A stretch of 64,000 nucleotides of DNA from Hemerocallis citrina (Eukaryota; Streptophyta; Magnoliopsida; Asparagales; Asphodelaceae): positions 259,630,755-259,694,754 of the forward strand of contig CM030362.1 in assembly GCA_017893485.1 (NCBI GenBank), written 5' to 3'. This document shows positions 35,985 to 48,278 of the stretch, piece by piece (positions within the stretch are counted from its first letter, which is position 1; the number at the start of each line of letters is the position of its first letter). The translations under genes were made by a program, and so were the position numbers. A model generated the notes under the pieces. The model was given only the letters and a program-made list of their open reading frames with translations, did not search any database and was not told the origin of the DNA.

Positions 35985-36540
35985 TAATTTGCACGTGCAA
36001 TGCACTTTTTAAGAAACATATATTCTTTAAAGTATATCTATCTCCATATATGATGGGAGAGTTGAAGTTGCACGTGCGATAAACATAGTTGGAGTTGTCC
36101 GTGCGATGCACATTTTAATAAAGAGTTGGGGTTGTACGCGCGATACACGTAAGTTGAAGTTATCCGTGCGATGCACGTTTTAATAAATATATTACGTGCT
36201 ATACATGTAATTGGAGTTGTCCGTGTGATGCACGTTTTAATATAGAATTGGAGTTGTACGTGCAATACACGTAAGTTGGAGTTGTCCGTGCGATGCACGT
36301 TTTAATAAATATATTTTTCAAAGTAAAGAATAAGGTTGCACGTACGATGCACGGGTTTATTTTATTACCAATGAGTTTTGTTTGGTGACAAACTCTCCCA
36401 TTGAAATAGTAAAGATATATATTTTTCAAAGTAAAGAATATAATGGGATAGTTGGAGTTGCATGTACGATACATGGGTTTGTTTTATTATACATGGGGTT
36501 TGTTTGTTCACAAACTCTCCTATTAAAATAGTAAAGATGA
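35985..36540 (-). repeat. Short hairpin tandem repeats related to the Helitron ends
   Basis: A further CTAG end sits at about 35982 with its hairpin. Then come about three and a half units of 60-65 bp (about 36086-36310), each with GTGCGATGCAC-type hairpins and TTTTAATAAA. Two units of about 115 bp follow (36303-36417 and 36418-36537), sharing TTTTTCAAAGTAAAGAAT and ending AATAGTAAAGAT. 35841-35984 is plain AT-rich DNA. Confidence 0.7.
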
Positions 36541-36902
36541 AAGGAACTAATGCATTAAAATGAAAATGTTTATTTTAAAAGATTCCTGGTATTCACCCCC
36601 CGTTTTCTAGCTCACCCCCATTCTTAAGTTGTCCTTTATAAATTAAAAATTGCCAGACATATCCTTTTTAAGTTGTGGGGGGTAAACTGTTTGCTCACCC
36701 CACCTTTCCTCCCAATTTCTTGGTCCCCCCCCCCCCAATCCAAAACTAACAATTCCCATCCATCCACCCCAATTTTTTTTCCTATCTTTCTCCCCCCTAT
36801 TGTTTTTTCAAATCACTTGGACTCTTCATCTTCATGCAACTCTCTAATGGAATAAGTGAAAGAAGAAGAGGCAATGAGAATTCAAGAAGAATCTAATCAA
36901 AT

Positions 36903-39900
36903 CACTACAAAATATATAGGCAAGCCCGGCGGTTCAACCCTGATGCTTTGTAATTGCGCCAGCAGGTTGCGAAGAAACCCCGACGTTTCTTAAAAAACGC
37001 CGGGGTTTGTCAAATAGCCCGGCGTTGATCAGTTGAAAACCCCCTTCCCTCTTCCTAAAATCTCCACTTTCCCTCTTTCTTTTTTCCTTTCGCACCGAAA
37101 CCCTAAAGTCTCCCTTTTTCACTTTTTCCCTTTCCCTCTTTCTTTTTCCCTTTCGCCCTAAAATCTCCACTATCCCTTTCCTTTTCCCCCTCTAAAACCC
37201 TAAAGTCTCCAATTTGTTTCTCTTTCTAGTTTTGGTTTCGCTATCGTTCCATCTTCCCCCCCCCCCCCCCCCCGTTCCATCTCGTTGCCCCGCCGCCGTT
37301 TGATCTCCCGTCGTCTTTATTGCCGTTCGATCTTTCGTCGTCGTCGTTCGATCTCCCGTCCTCAATCTCTATCTTTCATAAACCCTAGGTAATTATTCTC
37401 TTTTTCATTTTGATTTTGATTTTTGATTATATTCTTGTTAGGAAGATCAAGTATGATTTTGATTTCATAATGAATGTGTATATGATTTTGATTTTGATTA
37501 TAAGTGCTGTGTATATGATTTTGATTATAAGTGCTGTGTATATTAGTTATCAAAACTGATGCTACATCAAGAAAGTTTATAGTTTGATGATAAGTTGTAT
37601 TTCTTCTTTATAATTTTTGATGATGAGAGAGAGAGAGCGAGCAGTTTAGAAATATCATTATAGGCATCTCATAATTTCCTTTTTTTCCTTGTAAACTTCT
37701 TGAAGCTTATAGAATAAATAATATGATCCCTTTAAGATTATACAATTTGGTGTATTTGCTTCTTAATTTTTGATAGATATGTATTTTCAGTTTATTTGTT
37801 AATTTACTTCTTGTTTGAGTTGCTAGCTTACTTTTCTTGAGAATTTTATTGAGGAATAGCCTACTTTTGTTTCGGTGCCAGTATATCTAAGACCGAGCAT
37901 TCATTATCAGAGATGCTTCACTATAGTTTGATCATTAAACCAACCCTCTTGTTCTTCAACTTTTTAACTATCAGAGATGCTTCACTATAGTTTGATCATT
38001 CCTTTAGCGATAAGGGCTAGAGCCGTCGAAGTTCTTAAGGTATTATTTAACTTGTTTTTTTAAATATGATATATGGCATTCCAAACCCTTTCATTGTTAT
38101 ACTTGGAACGTTATCTTAGATCTGGCTACATATTCGAATTGTATCAGTTATATATATATATACTTGTAGAATATTTATTTCTTCTGATTGTTTTAAGTAT
38201 ATATATAAACTTGTAGAATATTTATGTCTGTACACGAATTAACAATGTCATTTTTGCATGATTGGAATTAAAAACGATTGAATTAGAAGGGAATTAAAAA
38301 CGATTGAATTAGAGGGGAAGTATAACCTAAGAAGTTGGTGCTCGAACAGAAAATGAAGCTAAGAATTTGATAAATAGGAGTTGAACATTGCATCCAAGTT
38401 TTTGTGGTAGTGTATACAGATGGTTTAATCATTTTGGTGCCATAGTTCCTTACTTCAATTGATAATGAAGTAGTTTAAGAATGCTGTCATTTTGGTGCCA
38501 GTGATGGTTCCTTACTTCAATTATATTAATCATTTTGAAGGTTGGTAAATAGTTTGAGAATGTTGTCACACACACAGTTCTTAAATGTCTAATTCAAAGC
38601 ATCAGCTTCGTTGCTTTGGTACTTATGATACTGTATGCATTTTAGTTTCTTCGTTGTTGCTTTACCTTATTTTACTTGAAGAACACTCATGAGTACCTTC
38701 TCTTGTTCATATGCAGCAAAAATTTGATTACCCGGCGGTTCTTGATGCCGATTGGGTAAATAAATCAATGTCCAAGAAATGGAGAGACTATAAGGTTGAG
38801 CTTAAGGCTGAATATTATGATGAGAACAATTTTCTTGATGCCGATTGGGTAAAATACTAGAACAATTTTCTTTGATTGTAGTTAGCTTAAGTCCTTTATG
38901 ATAATTACTCCGATAGTCTCTAAAATGTACCAATTCTGTTACCTTTGTTGTATTTTCTTCTTCCCTATTGGATAGTCTCTAATGTACCAATTTTGTTACC
39001 ATTGTTGTATTTTCTTCTTCCCTATTAAATACATTGTAATAATTTTAATTATTGTGATTGTAATAATTTTAAAAGACTTCTAATGAATTCCCTCTTTTTC
39101 CGGCAGTGACATTAATCTGCTTATAACGATGTGAATTGGTTCTTCTTGAAAGACAGATGTAGCTGGAGCGTCATTTATCTTCTTAACAGGTAAACTTCTT
39201 TTTCCCCTTCATGGGTTTGATCTTTGTTCAAAGGTATATCATTAGGTTGCATTTATGTGGTGAAAAATTATTATTAATTTCACATAGCGTTTACTCATGT
39301 TATGAAGCATTGAGTCTCTCTTTTTGGTATCTGATAATGTCGGCTTCATTTGGTAATATATGGATATGTTTATGTTGTTGCTCTTTAGATTCTTTTTCCC
39401 TTTGAAGGATTATACGAGATTTACACTTGTGCTTATGTATGAAATAACTCCTTAAAAGAATAATGACTGATAAGAGCTGCTATTATACTCTGCATTATTG
39501 GTATCATGAATATGACTATTGATTTAACTGTTTGATCCTTTAAAGGATTATATGAGATTTACACTTATGCTTATCTATGAAATAACTCCTTTCAGCGATC
39601 ATACGAGACTCAAACTTGCCCTTATCTATGATATAAGTTTGATACTCTTGCATAAAAACTATAACACAAATACAGAATCGAATAATGGCAGTATTTTTTT
39701 CTCTTCATGTTATTTCCTCCTTTGGTATGGAATGGTTCATTAGATTAAATCTTCACTCTTCATTAACCTTTCCTGCAGTAAATACTTTTCCAACAAGTTT
39801 GCTCTCCTAAAATAGTTACATATCTGTTTTAATATAATTGATTGCAGAGTGCATGTTTCTTTAAGGAAATATCTAACATGCATCAAATATAATGCAACTA

Positions 39901-41229
39901 AATACCCATTTGATAAGAAAAGTGAGCTGATAGTTAAAAGTCAAAGTAAAATACTGAAAAGGGCGACTGCAACCTCAAATTGCAGTCTACATATAGGAAG
40001 ACTAGGGTGCGAGAACACCTACTAAGAATGGGAGAGTTTCATACTACGATTTGCATGCTTTGCTGGTCATTTTGTACACAAGTGAAAATTGTTTTGCTAT
40101 GTTCATTTAACTAATTCTTCCATAATTAACTCTTATGACTAGTAAGTAACAAGTTACAAAAAATAGTGTGGATTTGATTGCACATTATTTTTATTTCATG
40201 AGACAAGACATATGTTGTCTTCAGCACCTTGATTGTACAAGTGAAAAGGGAATCTTTTTCAAATTAAGTTGCAAGCAATGTCAATCTTACTGAATGTTTT
40301 CTATCTGCTTCTCCGAAATATGAGATGTCCTTCTCTGGTCCCCTTCTTGTGTGTTCATTCCAATAGACCACACTAATAAATCTCAGCCAATGCCTAGATG
40401 CGTAAAACCCTTCTTAATACTATTAGTAGCTCAAGTTGTATCAATTAGAATTGTCTGAGTTAGTAAATAATATGAAGATTCTAACCAAATGCATCTTAGT
40501 TAATTCCAGGTAGCTTGAGATGGTGGTGTACATTGAGGATTTGACTCCCAGGCGTGCAGGATTCGACTATTAATGTTTCTGTTTCTTTTCTTTCTTCTTT
40601 TGTGGTGTTTTATATCTTGTATATTCGTGCAAATTTGTACCCTAAGAACAATGGAAATCAGACTTTATATATGTATGAGATTAAAGATCAATGAAAAAAA
40701 TTTCGTATGTATGTTGTCAAACGAATGTTAATTTGAATTTTGTTATATAATGACTTCGTTGAAATGCTTAATTATTAAATATATTGTATTAATCATTATT
40801 ATGAATTTTGTTATATTTGTTTTACGTATTTCGAAATAGAAAAAAAAATACTTTTAAAAATACAATTTCCGGCGTTTATAAAACAACGGGAAATATAAAA
40901 TGCCTTTGAAACATACAATCCCTGGCATTTCGAAAACGTCGGGGATTATAAAATGCCCCCCCAAAAAATAATTTCAAATAACTATCCCCGGCGTTTAAAG
41001 CGCCAGTTTAAATACTAAAAACGCCGGGGTTTCTCGAACATTGCCCGGTGTTTTAAAGCGCCGGGGTTTCCATTATTCAAACCCTGGCGGGGGAATGAAC
41101 GGTGTTTGCGGCGGCATTTTTGGTAACGCCGTGGGGCATTTTTGGTAACGCCGTAGGATACATCCGGGCATTTTTAAACACCGGGAAAAGTCAAACTAAA
41201 CGCCTGGGAATAGGTGTTCGTTTGTAGTG
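36903..41229. mobile_element. Non-autonomous CACTA (En/Spm) element, 4327 bp
   Basis: Ends CACTACAAA...TTTGTAGTG are flanked by 3-bp duplication AAT (36900-36902, 41230-41232). Subterminal repeats of the ACGCCGGGGTTT type cluster at 36925-37030 and 40870-41180. Only a short transposase-like piece is seen (38711-38860). The left interior (37050-37390) is C/T-rich with AAACCCTA boxes and CCGTCGTC runs, followed by ACCCTAGGTAATT, and looks like a captured leader exon and intron start. Local direct repeats occur (a 30-bp one at about 37908 and 37969). The right interior is AT-rich and non-coding. Confidence 0.88.
38711..38860 (+). pseudogene. En/Spm-associated plant transposase fragment
   Basis: Short frame from ATG 38711 to TAG 38858-38860 (49 aa). 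It contains VNKSMSKKWRDYKVELKAEY, which resembles the conserved part of the plant Ptta/En/Spm transposase family. The DNA for FLDADWV (TTCTTGATGCCGATTGGGTA) is present twice, about 103 bp apart, so the 3' end is a local duplication, not native sequence. Spliced or partial; not a functional gene. Confidence 0.5.
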
Positions 41230-41232
41230 AAT

Positions 41233-41834
41233 GGATTTTGAGTCACTTGAAGTCAATGAACATTAGGGTTTTGGCAACTCACAAGCTACGGTATATTAAA
41301 AATTCATCTTTTAAGGTTTATGATTCTAATCAACAGTCAAATTTTTTAGGGTTTGTTAAAACCCTAATGTAGATTAAATGAAATTTGTTAAATCTTAGTC
41401 AATGATGATTATCCACTTAAAAATGCAATCTTTTTAGGGTTTTGTGAGATGGACATCACATGAATTATGTATGCTCTTTCTTGTTTGATATTTATAATTG
41501 TATTATATCGATTTTTGCTTTAAAATAAATTGTGTGTATGACAAGAATTATGCAATTTCTTATTTAATATTATGTTATTGTGTCTTTGTATTGGAAGCAA
41601 ATGGGGGGTGCGTTACCAATGGGGTGCGCGCTCCAGATTTTATGTTTTCTTACGGGGGGAGAGAACCAAATGGGAGGAACGGCTAGAAAATGGGGGTGAA
41701 TACCAGGACTCTTTTAAAAACAGTGTCAAAAGAAAAAAATTATGGTCATTAAATTTTAGAATGAAAAGGTTTTCAATATTTTTTGTGTGCGGTAGGTGAA
41801 GAGTTTAAGGAAAATGATGTAATTTATATAATTT
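41233..41834. other. Right part of the TIR element and flank, no gene
   Basis: 41233-41711 belongs to the TIR element; two overlapping 62-75 codon frames there carry no domain. 41720-41834 is AT-rich flank. Confidence 0.45.
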
Positions 41835-42165
41835 ATATATTAATCTGCACATGCGATGCACTTCTTAATAATTTTTATTTATTTAAGTAAATACTAAGAC
41901 ATAATATGGCATCGAACTTGAGACTTTTCTTTATTCATTACATACTCTTTATAAATTACTCATAGTGACACCAACTTTTATTTTATATAAGTGTCACTTT
42001 TGTAAATAATTATATCGTAAATAAATTTAAATATTTAGTGTATTATGATAACTATTGTGTAAATAAATAGTTATAACTCCAGCTTAAAAATAAATGGTTG
42101 AGATTAGATGATTAGTTGGATTGTTGTCTACAAATGACAGCCCTATTTATAACTATATCTTATAC
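41835..42165 (-). mobile_element. Detached Helitron-like unit
   Basis: Same unit as at 33.1-35.8 kb: plus-strand ATGCGATGCACTTC near 41848, then CATCGAACTTGAGAC, TTTTATTTTATATAAGTG, AATGGTTGAGATTAGATG and TACAAATGACAGCCC in the same order. The CTAG end is not preserved. Confidence 0.7.
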
Positions 42166-42933
42166 AAATAGGAGAGAGAGTCTACCCCCTCTCTTCTTTC
42201 TCTATTTTGAAATAGAGAAAGGAGAGGAAAAGTAGAGATTCTTATTTAACCAATACGTGCAGTACGCACGATTTTATTAAAAAATCAGAACAAAATAAAA
42301 ACCCCAATCTCTCAAACACATTCTCTTCCCTTCCCACTTTCTCATTCCACAAAATCTTATGTCTCTTCCCAAACTCACCCCCTTCACGTAGCTTAGAATT
42401 AGATTTTTAAGCAAACACAATTTGTAAAATTATTTTTATATGATTTTCTTAGTCTATCATCTACCCTATAACATGTGCTATAATACATGGTTTATAATGT
42501 ATAACATATTTACTGAATGTTAATGATGTTGTAATATATTTGTTAACATAAATTAATTGAATTTGCGACAAATTTTCATTACATGCATTTTTAACTTTAA
42601 TAATATTCAATTTGGTAATATTATGGTTTGACAGTGATTATCTAACCATTTGCTTATATGATGATGATAAGAAGATTTCAGTAATTATGGTATGGATGAT
42701 ATTCATAAGTTTCTCTCAATTTTCTTACACTTTTTTTGAGTTCTATATAATTGGGTTGGCAGGGATTGTGGTTTCCCTCAAAATTGTTGTAGGCTGCACA
42801 ATTTGCACAGGATAACACTAGTTCTTTCTAAATTACTTTTGTACCCTCACCCTTTCATATTAAATCTCTTTCTTTCTTTTCTTCATTCTTTTTTTCTTCC
42901 TTAATTTTGGACACATTACAAATGGCTGGGTCC
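42166..42933. other. Non-coding, with one hairpin
   Basis: An imperfect inverted repeat of about 20 bp around a TGAA loop (CTTTCTCTATTT...AAATAGAGAAAG) lies at about 42195-42225. CGTGCAGTACGCACG near 42256 is another Helitron-end-like hairpin. A 67-codon frame at 42612-42815 has no domain. Confidence 0.5.
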
Positions 42934-43317
42934 GCGTTGGTGATACTAAATTGCATTAAATTACTTTTTTTCTTCCTTAATCTCATTCACAGTTTGTTAG
43001 CGGATAATTAAAAATAAAGTTTTAATCTCATTCACCTCCTCGTCTGCTTGAAATTTTATCTGACATGATCCCGAGATACATAAGTCCCGCATCTCTAGGA
43101 AGTTGGTATACAGAAAACAATTCTTTCAGAGTGGAAGCTCTGTTCTCATATAAAGTTTTAAACTTGTAATTTTATTTTTATTTTTTGTAAATATACCATA
43201 TATTATTTCATTGACAATAAATCTCAATCTTTGTCTAGTTTAATTATCCGCTAACAAACTGTGAATGAGATTAAGGAAGAAAAAAAGTAATTTAATGCAA
43301 TTTAGTATCACCAACGC
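42934..43317. mobile_element. Foldback/MITE with perfect 79-bp inverted repeats
   Basis: 42934-43012 is the exact reverse complement of 43239-43317, with a 226-bp middle. Ends read GCGTTGGTGATACTAAATTG. It is non-coding and lies 206 bp upstream of the transporter start codon. The superfamily and target duplication are not determined. Perfect arms imply a recent origin or continued correction. Confidence 0.9.
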
Positions 43318-43523
43318 AGGGATACATGATATAATATTAGAGATTATGCAGATTTAAGAGTTTACATAAAGGGTATTAAATAAATAAGAAAATGTCAAAG
43401 AGACTAACAGAAAATCACAATCAAACTGAAAACTTGAAGGAAGGTGGGAAAATAAAACTTCTAACTCATGAGAAGAAAACAACATTGCATTAAAACACAA
43501 ACCTGCTAACCATCCCCGTTCTA

Positions 43524-46424
43524 ATGGCTGGTCCCTCGCCATTTCCCATCTCAGACGACCCCAACGCCCCACTCCTCCCCCTCCAGACTAACTCTCCACA
43601 ACCATCCTTCCCATTCCTACGATCTTTCCTCACCACCAACAACCTGGCCATCATATCTGGCCCTCTTTCTTGCTGTCTTATTTTCTTCTTTGTCAACCTC
43701 GATGGCAGGCCTTTGAGCAGGAACATGCTTGCAGTGCTTACATGGGTATTCTTGTGGTGGCTCACCGAGGCTGTCCCAATGGCAGTCACTTCCATGGCTC
43801 CCCTCTTCCTCGTCCCCATCTTTGGCATTTCCGCTGCAGATGATGTGGCAAAATCCTACATGGATGATGTTATTGCTCTAGTTCTTGGCAGCTTTATACT
43901 GGCACTAGCGGTCGAGCATTATAACATCCATCGACGACTGGCTCTAAATGTAAGTCACCTTAAATTATTCTGACCTTTCACTATATATCACTTTTAGGAA
44001 ACTATTCAAACCCTTGTAAGCGAGAAAGGAAGAAAGAAAACAGGGGGAAGAAACAGTTGTTACAGACTGCAGTTAACTTTTCGTTTTGTGAAGTAAAAAT
44101 TCTTCAATAATCTGTATTTCAACTATTATAATCTAATGGGATAATATGCTTGCTAATGATGTTTTGTAGATAACATCACTGTTTTGCGGGGATCCTCTGA
44201 ACCCTTCGCTTCTTCTTCTGGGGATATGTGGTACGACCGCATTCGTGAGCATGTGGATGCACAACACAGCAGCTGCGGTTATGATGATTCCAGTAGCTAC
44301 AGGGATAATGCAGAGGTTCCCAGATGGGGAGGCTGTTCATCCGGATGTCAAAAAATTCAGTAAGGGGATAATACTGGGAGTCATCTACTCTGCAGCAATA
44401 GGAGGGATGAGCACCTTGACTGGGACCGGAGTAAACTTAATATTGGTCGGGATTTGGGAGACATACTTTCCTGACGAGAAGTCCATCAGTTTCAGTTCAT
44501 GGTTCCTCTTCGGATTTCCATTGGCATTCATTCTCTTCTTTGCACTGTGGGGGATCCTCTGCCTTCTCTACTGCTCAAAGGGGGCAGAGAAGGCGCTTTC
44601 TTCTTATCTTGATAGAGCTCATTTGAGAAGGGAACTTGAATTGTTAGGTAATTTAAGTTTGTTACATCGGTTCACTGCATAATTAATAATGGAAGTCGTT
44701 GATACTAGCTAGTGGTTGCTTTATATGTGGCTGCAGGACCAATGGCTTTTTCTGAGAAGATGGTTTTAGCTGTGTTCGGGGTATGCAATAAATTTCCCGT
44801 TTGCTCTTCTTTTTCTGCTTTCTCTGCTTTTGATTTTAAGGTTATATACTACTTGTAATTAATTAAGTAGTGAGCATGTGTCACTGGAACTGGGCAGATG
44901 CTCGTGGTTCTATGGATGACAAGAAGCCTGACGAACGATGTTCCTGGATGGGGAGCTCTGTTTGATGGGCGTGTGGGGGATGGAACTGTCAGTGTAAGTG
45001 AATCTCAATCCCCGTAATCATCTTCATCATTGTCTAGAATCTTGTGTTTTACCATCAATATGAAGAAGTTGAGCACATTTATTATTTTAACACAACAAAT
45101 TTATGATCAAGAAAGGAGTTGCCATTATTTATGTCTTACTCAAAATATTATAGTGACAAGACATGATAATATGACAAGTAAATTTATGTGTCACTCAAAA
45201 TTTTGCCTTCTTTATTTATTTATGTCTTAGATGGTGCAGTGTCACGCACCTTTGTTCCTCTTTAACTGGAACAAGAAATTAATGATCTACACTACTGGGA
45301 AAATTCTTAGAGACCAGAATATATGACATATTGCCTTTGTATTAAACAACAAACTATATATCACACAATGAGTTTTTGTTTTCTTTTAATCTAAAATAGT
45401 AGCAGTAAATTAATGTCTTTGGGACTTTTTATTTCTTTCTTGGATCACTCAATAGAATTATAAAATGCAGGGCACTAGAACATTTCCTTGCACAAGAAAG
45501 TTTCTCATACAGTTATTTTCCCAATTTAGAGGTTCAACTCTTGTTTGTTAAAAAACAAGAAATAGGAAATTTCCATCCTTCAAAGGAAAAATTGAAACCA
45601 CTGAGCTCACATGGTAAGGGTTTGACATAAGTAACTGGAGGTCTCAGATACGTTGTCTTTTGCTCAAAAATAATTTTTTTTTTTTTTTAAAGAAACAGTA
45701 CTACGTTTAATTTGGCTGGTAACAGGTGATGATGGCCACCCTACTGTTCATAATCCCTAATAGAAAGAACCCAGGAGAGAAGCTGATGGACTGGACCAAA
45801 TGCAAGAAGTTGCACTGGAACATCATCCTACTACTCGGTGCTGGCTTTGCGATTGCCGATGGTGTCCGACAGAGTGGCCTTGCCGACGATCTCTCCAAAG
45901 GCCTTGAATTCCTCCAGGCAGCTCCCTACCTCGCACTAGCACCTTTAGTCTGCCTAGTTAGCAGTACTATTACAGAGTTCACATCCAACAATGCCACCAC
46001 CACTCTTGTTGTCCCCCTCCTTATTGAAATGGCCAAGACAATGAAGCTCCATCCTCTACTTCTGATGGTGCCAGGGGCCATCGGGGCTCAATTCGCTTTT
46101 TTGCTCCCCACGGGCACGCCTTCCAATGTGGTCGGATTCACGACCGGGCATATTGAGATCAAGGATATGATCAGAACTGGAGTGCCGCTCAAGGTTGCGG
46201 GCATTATAGTGCTCTCACTGCTCATGCCCACATTAGGTGAACTTTATTTGAACAATTTTCTTTCAAACGTAACTTTATTTGAACTTTATATAGAACAGTA
46301 GAGCTTTTCTTTCAAAAAATTTCAAACAGTTGTCCTTGGGAAATTTAGTAGAGTTTTAAATGTTCAAGTTTCTGTTTGTGATTCAGGTGCGTTCGTTTTT
46401 GAGACAAGTAGGCAAGTACCTTAG
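43524..46424 (+). CDS. TDT: Tonoplast dicarboxylate transporter (DASS/SLC13), 6 exons
   Basis: Carries malate and related dicarboxylates across the vacuolar membrane. Exons: 43524-43949, 44170-44647, 44737-44780, 44898-44993, 45726-46236, 46387-46424; all introns are GT-AG and the joined frame is open (1593 bp, 530 aa), close to the usual length of about 540. The N-terminus is soluble ([11 protein letters not shown]), followed by many membrane segments. Family signatures: WLTEAVPM near 80, [18 protein letters not shown] near 113-130, first SNT-type motif MHNT at 172-175, STLTGTG in exon 2, second motif TSNNATTTL at 434-442, and PTGTPSN at 476-482. The C-terminus after PTLG is short ([11 protein letters not shown]). 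The ATG at 43524 starts the family-like N-terminus; no other in-frame start is needed. Intron 4 is longest (732 bp). A possible TATA-like TTAAATAAATAA is near 43376. No lesion is seen. Confidence 0.95.
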
Positions 46425-47509
46425 ATGAAAAAAGATGTAATGTTCCGCAAGTGCCACTAAAATATAGTGGTCAACCTCTTCGTATTGAGCAAGAGCTCTG
46501 GTGCTCGAATCCTACCTACAAAATTTCCTTCTATAGGAAGAAAAATGTGTGCATGAGCGTATGGCTTATGGACCTTGTGTGAAATAAAAAAAAAAGGAAA
46601 AAAAATTCCAAGATTTAGCTTTGTGAAGTAAAATGTATTTTGATATGTTGTATTTATATATTTTTCATATTTTTGTATATTAATTTATTATTTTTTAATA
46701 ATATGTTTATATGTAAAAAAATTGTAAAGCTTAAATTACCAGTTACCGGTGTATGTATATTTTTTCCTTACCAAGTTGTATATATGTGTATTATCAAAAT
46801 TGTTTATATTTTGTAGAGTTGAGAGGAGGTAAGCAGGCTCACTGCACTGGTTTAAAGATTGAAATATCATTTTGCTTCGATTGGAGTGAGTGTAATGTTT
46901 TTTTCATGAATATTGAGATATTCTTTTGCTTCGACTAGAATAATTATAATGTTTTGAGTTTTTCTTTGGTACACCAGAGTGATATTTTATGCACTGAACA
47001 GATCAATTCTAAACAGTTGTATCAAATTTGGATTAAGTACTGTTTAAAGATCCAGTAAAAAATTCTGACCTGTTATATTTGGAAAATAACAGAGATGTAA
47101 CAACACATAACATTTGTCTTTTTTATCCTTAATTATTTAAAAATATATATACAAGAAGAAAAGAAACAGCCATTGCTTTATCACGTCCAGCTTCCCAGCC
47201 ATCAATCATCTTCACTGGCTTACATCCTTCATTACCCCCCTTTCCTAACCACCACTAGCACAACCTCCACGTCTGGCCACTTGCATCAACCTCCACCACC
47301 ATCCCACCACCTCTTCCTCCCTTTCTTCATTCGAAAAAATTTAAGTAAAAAAAGTGCAAAAAAATTGAGAGAGGGAGGGAGAGTGACTGTGAATCTCTGA
47401 TAACATAAGAAACATCATGGTTCATTAATTTATCTATCTATGCGATAAAAGAAAAAAAGAAAAAGAAAAATCAACTGAAGAAAACTCCCAAATTTAAGAT
47501 ATTAATTAG
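46425..47509. other. 3' flank of the transporter, no gene
   Basis: AT-rich. Short frames at 46753-46938 and 47173-47400 (Pro/His/Ser-rich) have no domain. AGTGGTCAACCTCTTCGTATTGAGC (46467-46491) followed by GGTGCTCGAATCC resembles a decayed tRNA-type SINE head, but weakly. Confidence 0.4.
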
Positions 47510-47617
47510 ATGGCAAGGAATTTTAGAGAATTGCTCAAACGATGCCCAAAGCTTTCAGTGCATCATGACAAGCGCGAGGTCAACATTGCAGCTCATCGAC
47601 TAGGGAAAATTTGCTAA
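47510..47617 (+). pseudogene. LINE RNase H C-terminal fragment
   Basis: A 35-codon frame with LSVHHDKREVNIAAHRLGKI resembles the end of the RNase H domain in plant LINEs (REaN..AH.La pattern). No RT is left nearby. Low confidence because it is so short. Confidence 0.35.
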
Positions 47618-47726
47618 GTAACATTTGTTATTTGATTCGTTGTTTCGACATTCTGCACCTCCCTGTATGATTTAAATCATTAAATTCCGGCCATGACCGT
47701 TCTAAAAATAAATAAATAAAAGCTTA

Positions 47727-47900
47727 GATGGTGAGGAATTTGTCAGAGATGACTATCCCAAACTTTTTGAAACCCTTCATTCCTCCGATGTTTTGGAAGC
47801 TTTAGTTAAGAAATCGAGATTGGATTCTTTACAACGATCTAGTTTTACTTTTATTATTGCTGAAAGGAAGTTTCCGGTGGTTGGATCTGATCAAGACTGA
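47727..47900 (+). other. Exon-like open segment, unknown protein
   Basis: Fifty-seven sense codons end at TGA 47898-47900. The peptide is normal in composition and looks coding: EEFVRDDYPKLFETLHSSDV, then LVKKSRLDSLQRSSFTFIIA. There is no start codon, and an in-frame stop or acceptor lies just upstream. I do not recognise the family. It may be a terminal exon captured by the LINE-related debris next to it. Confidence 0.35.
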
Positions 47901-48079
47901 GATTGTGGTTCCAGAAAGGGTGAGGGAAAGAAAGTGAATAATGGTAAATCTTTTGGTGATAATTGTTGGGAAAGAAGTTTTACGTTAAGGTAATATACCC
48001 TGAACACACAGCTTAACGGGTTTAAACTCATTAAGAAGCGTGTGAAATATCGAAATTACCATCATCTCCTTATACAAAT

Positions 48080-48278
48080 TACAAAACTCATCACTATCTC
48101 CACCACCGTCTCCACCACCGACCACCATCTCCATCACCTCCAACCACTCAAACCACCATCATCACCTCCGACCACCATCTCCACCACCAACCACAATCTC
48201 CAACCACCATCTCCATCATCTCCAACAACTCCAACCACCATCATTTTCAACCACCATCACCACCACCGACTACTATGT
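48080..48278 (+). repeat. Degenerate CCACCA/TCTCCA minisatellite
   Basis: Repeats of CCACCATCTCCACCACC-like units. The 86-codon Thr/Pro/Ser/His frame across it (48042-48302) is repeat-driven, not a gene. Confidence 0.8.

Larger units (their letters stand above)
36582..41711. mobile_element. TIR element with 8-bp TSD (hAT-like), host of the CACTA
   Basis: Left end GATTCCTGGTATTCACCCCC and right end GGGGGTGAATACCAGGACTC are inverted with one mismatch. Both are flanked by TTTTAAAA (36574-36581, 41712-41719). Without the CACTA insert only about 0.8 kb remains, with no transposase. The 8-bp duplication suggests hAT, but TTTTAAAA is itself a palindrome, so the TSD call is tentative. Confidence 0.65.

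Noticed and set aside
36038..36474. Overlapping minus-strand frames of 81-91 codons rich in RTCNSN-like repeats
   Set aside because: They read through the Helitron-end hairpin repeats and carry no domain.
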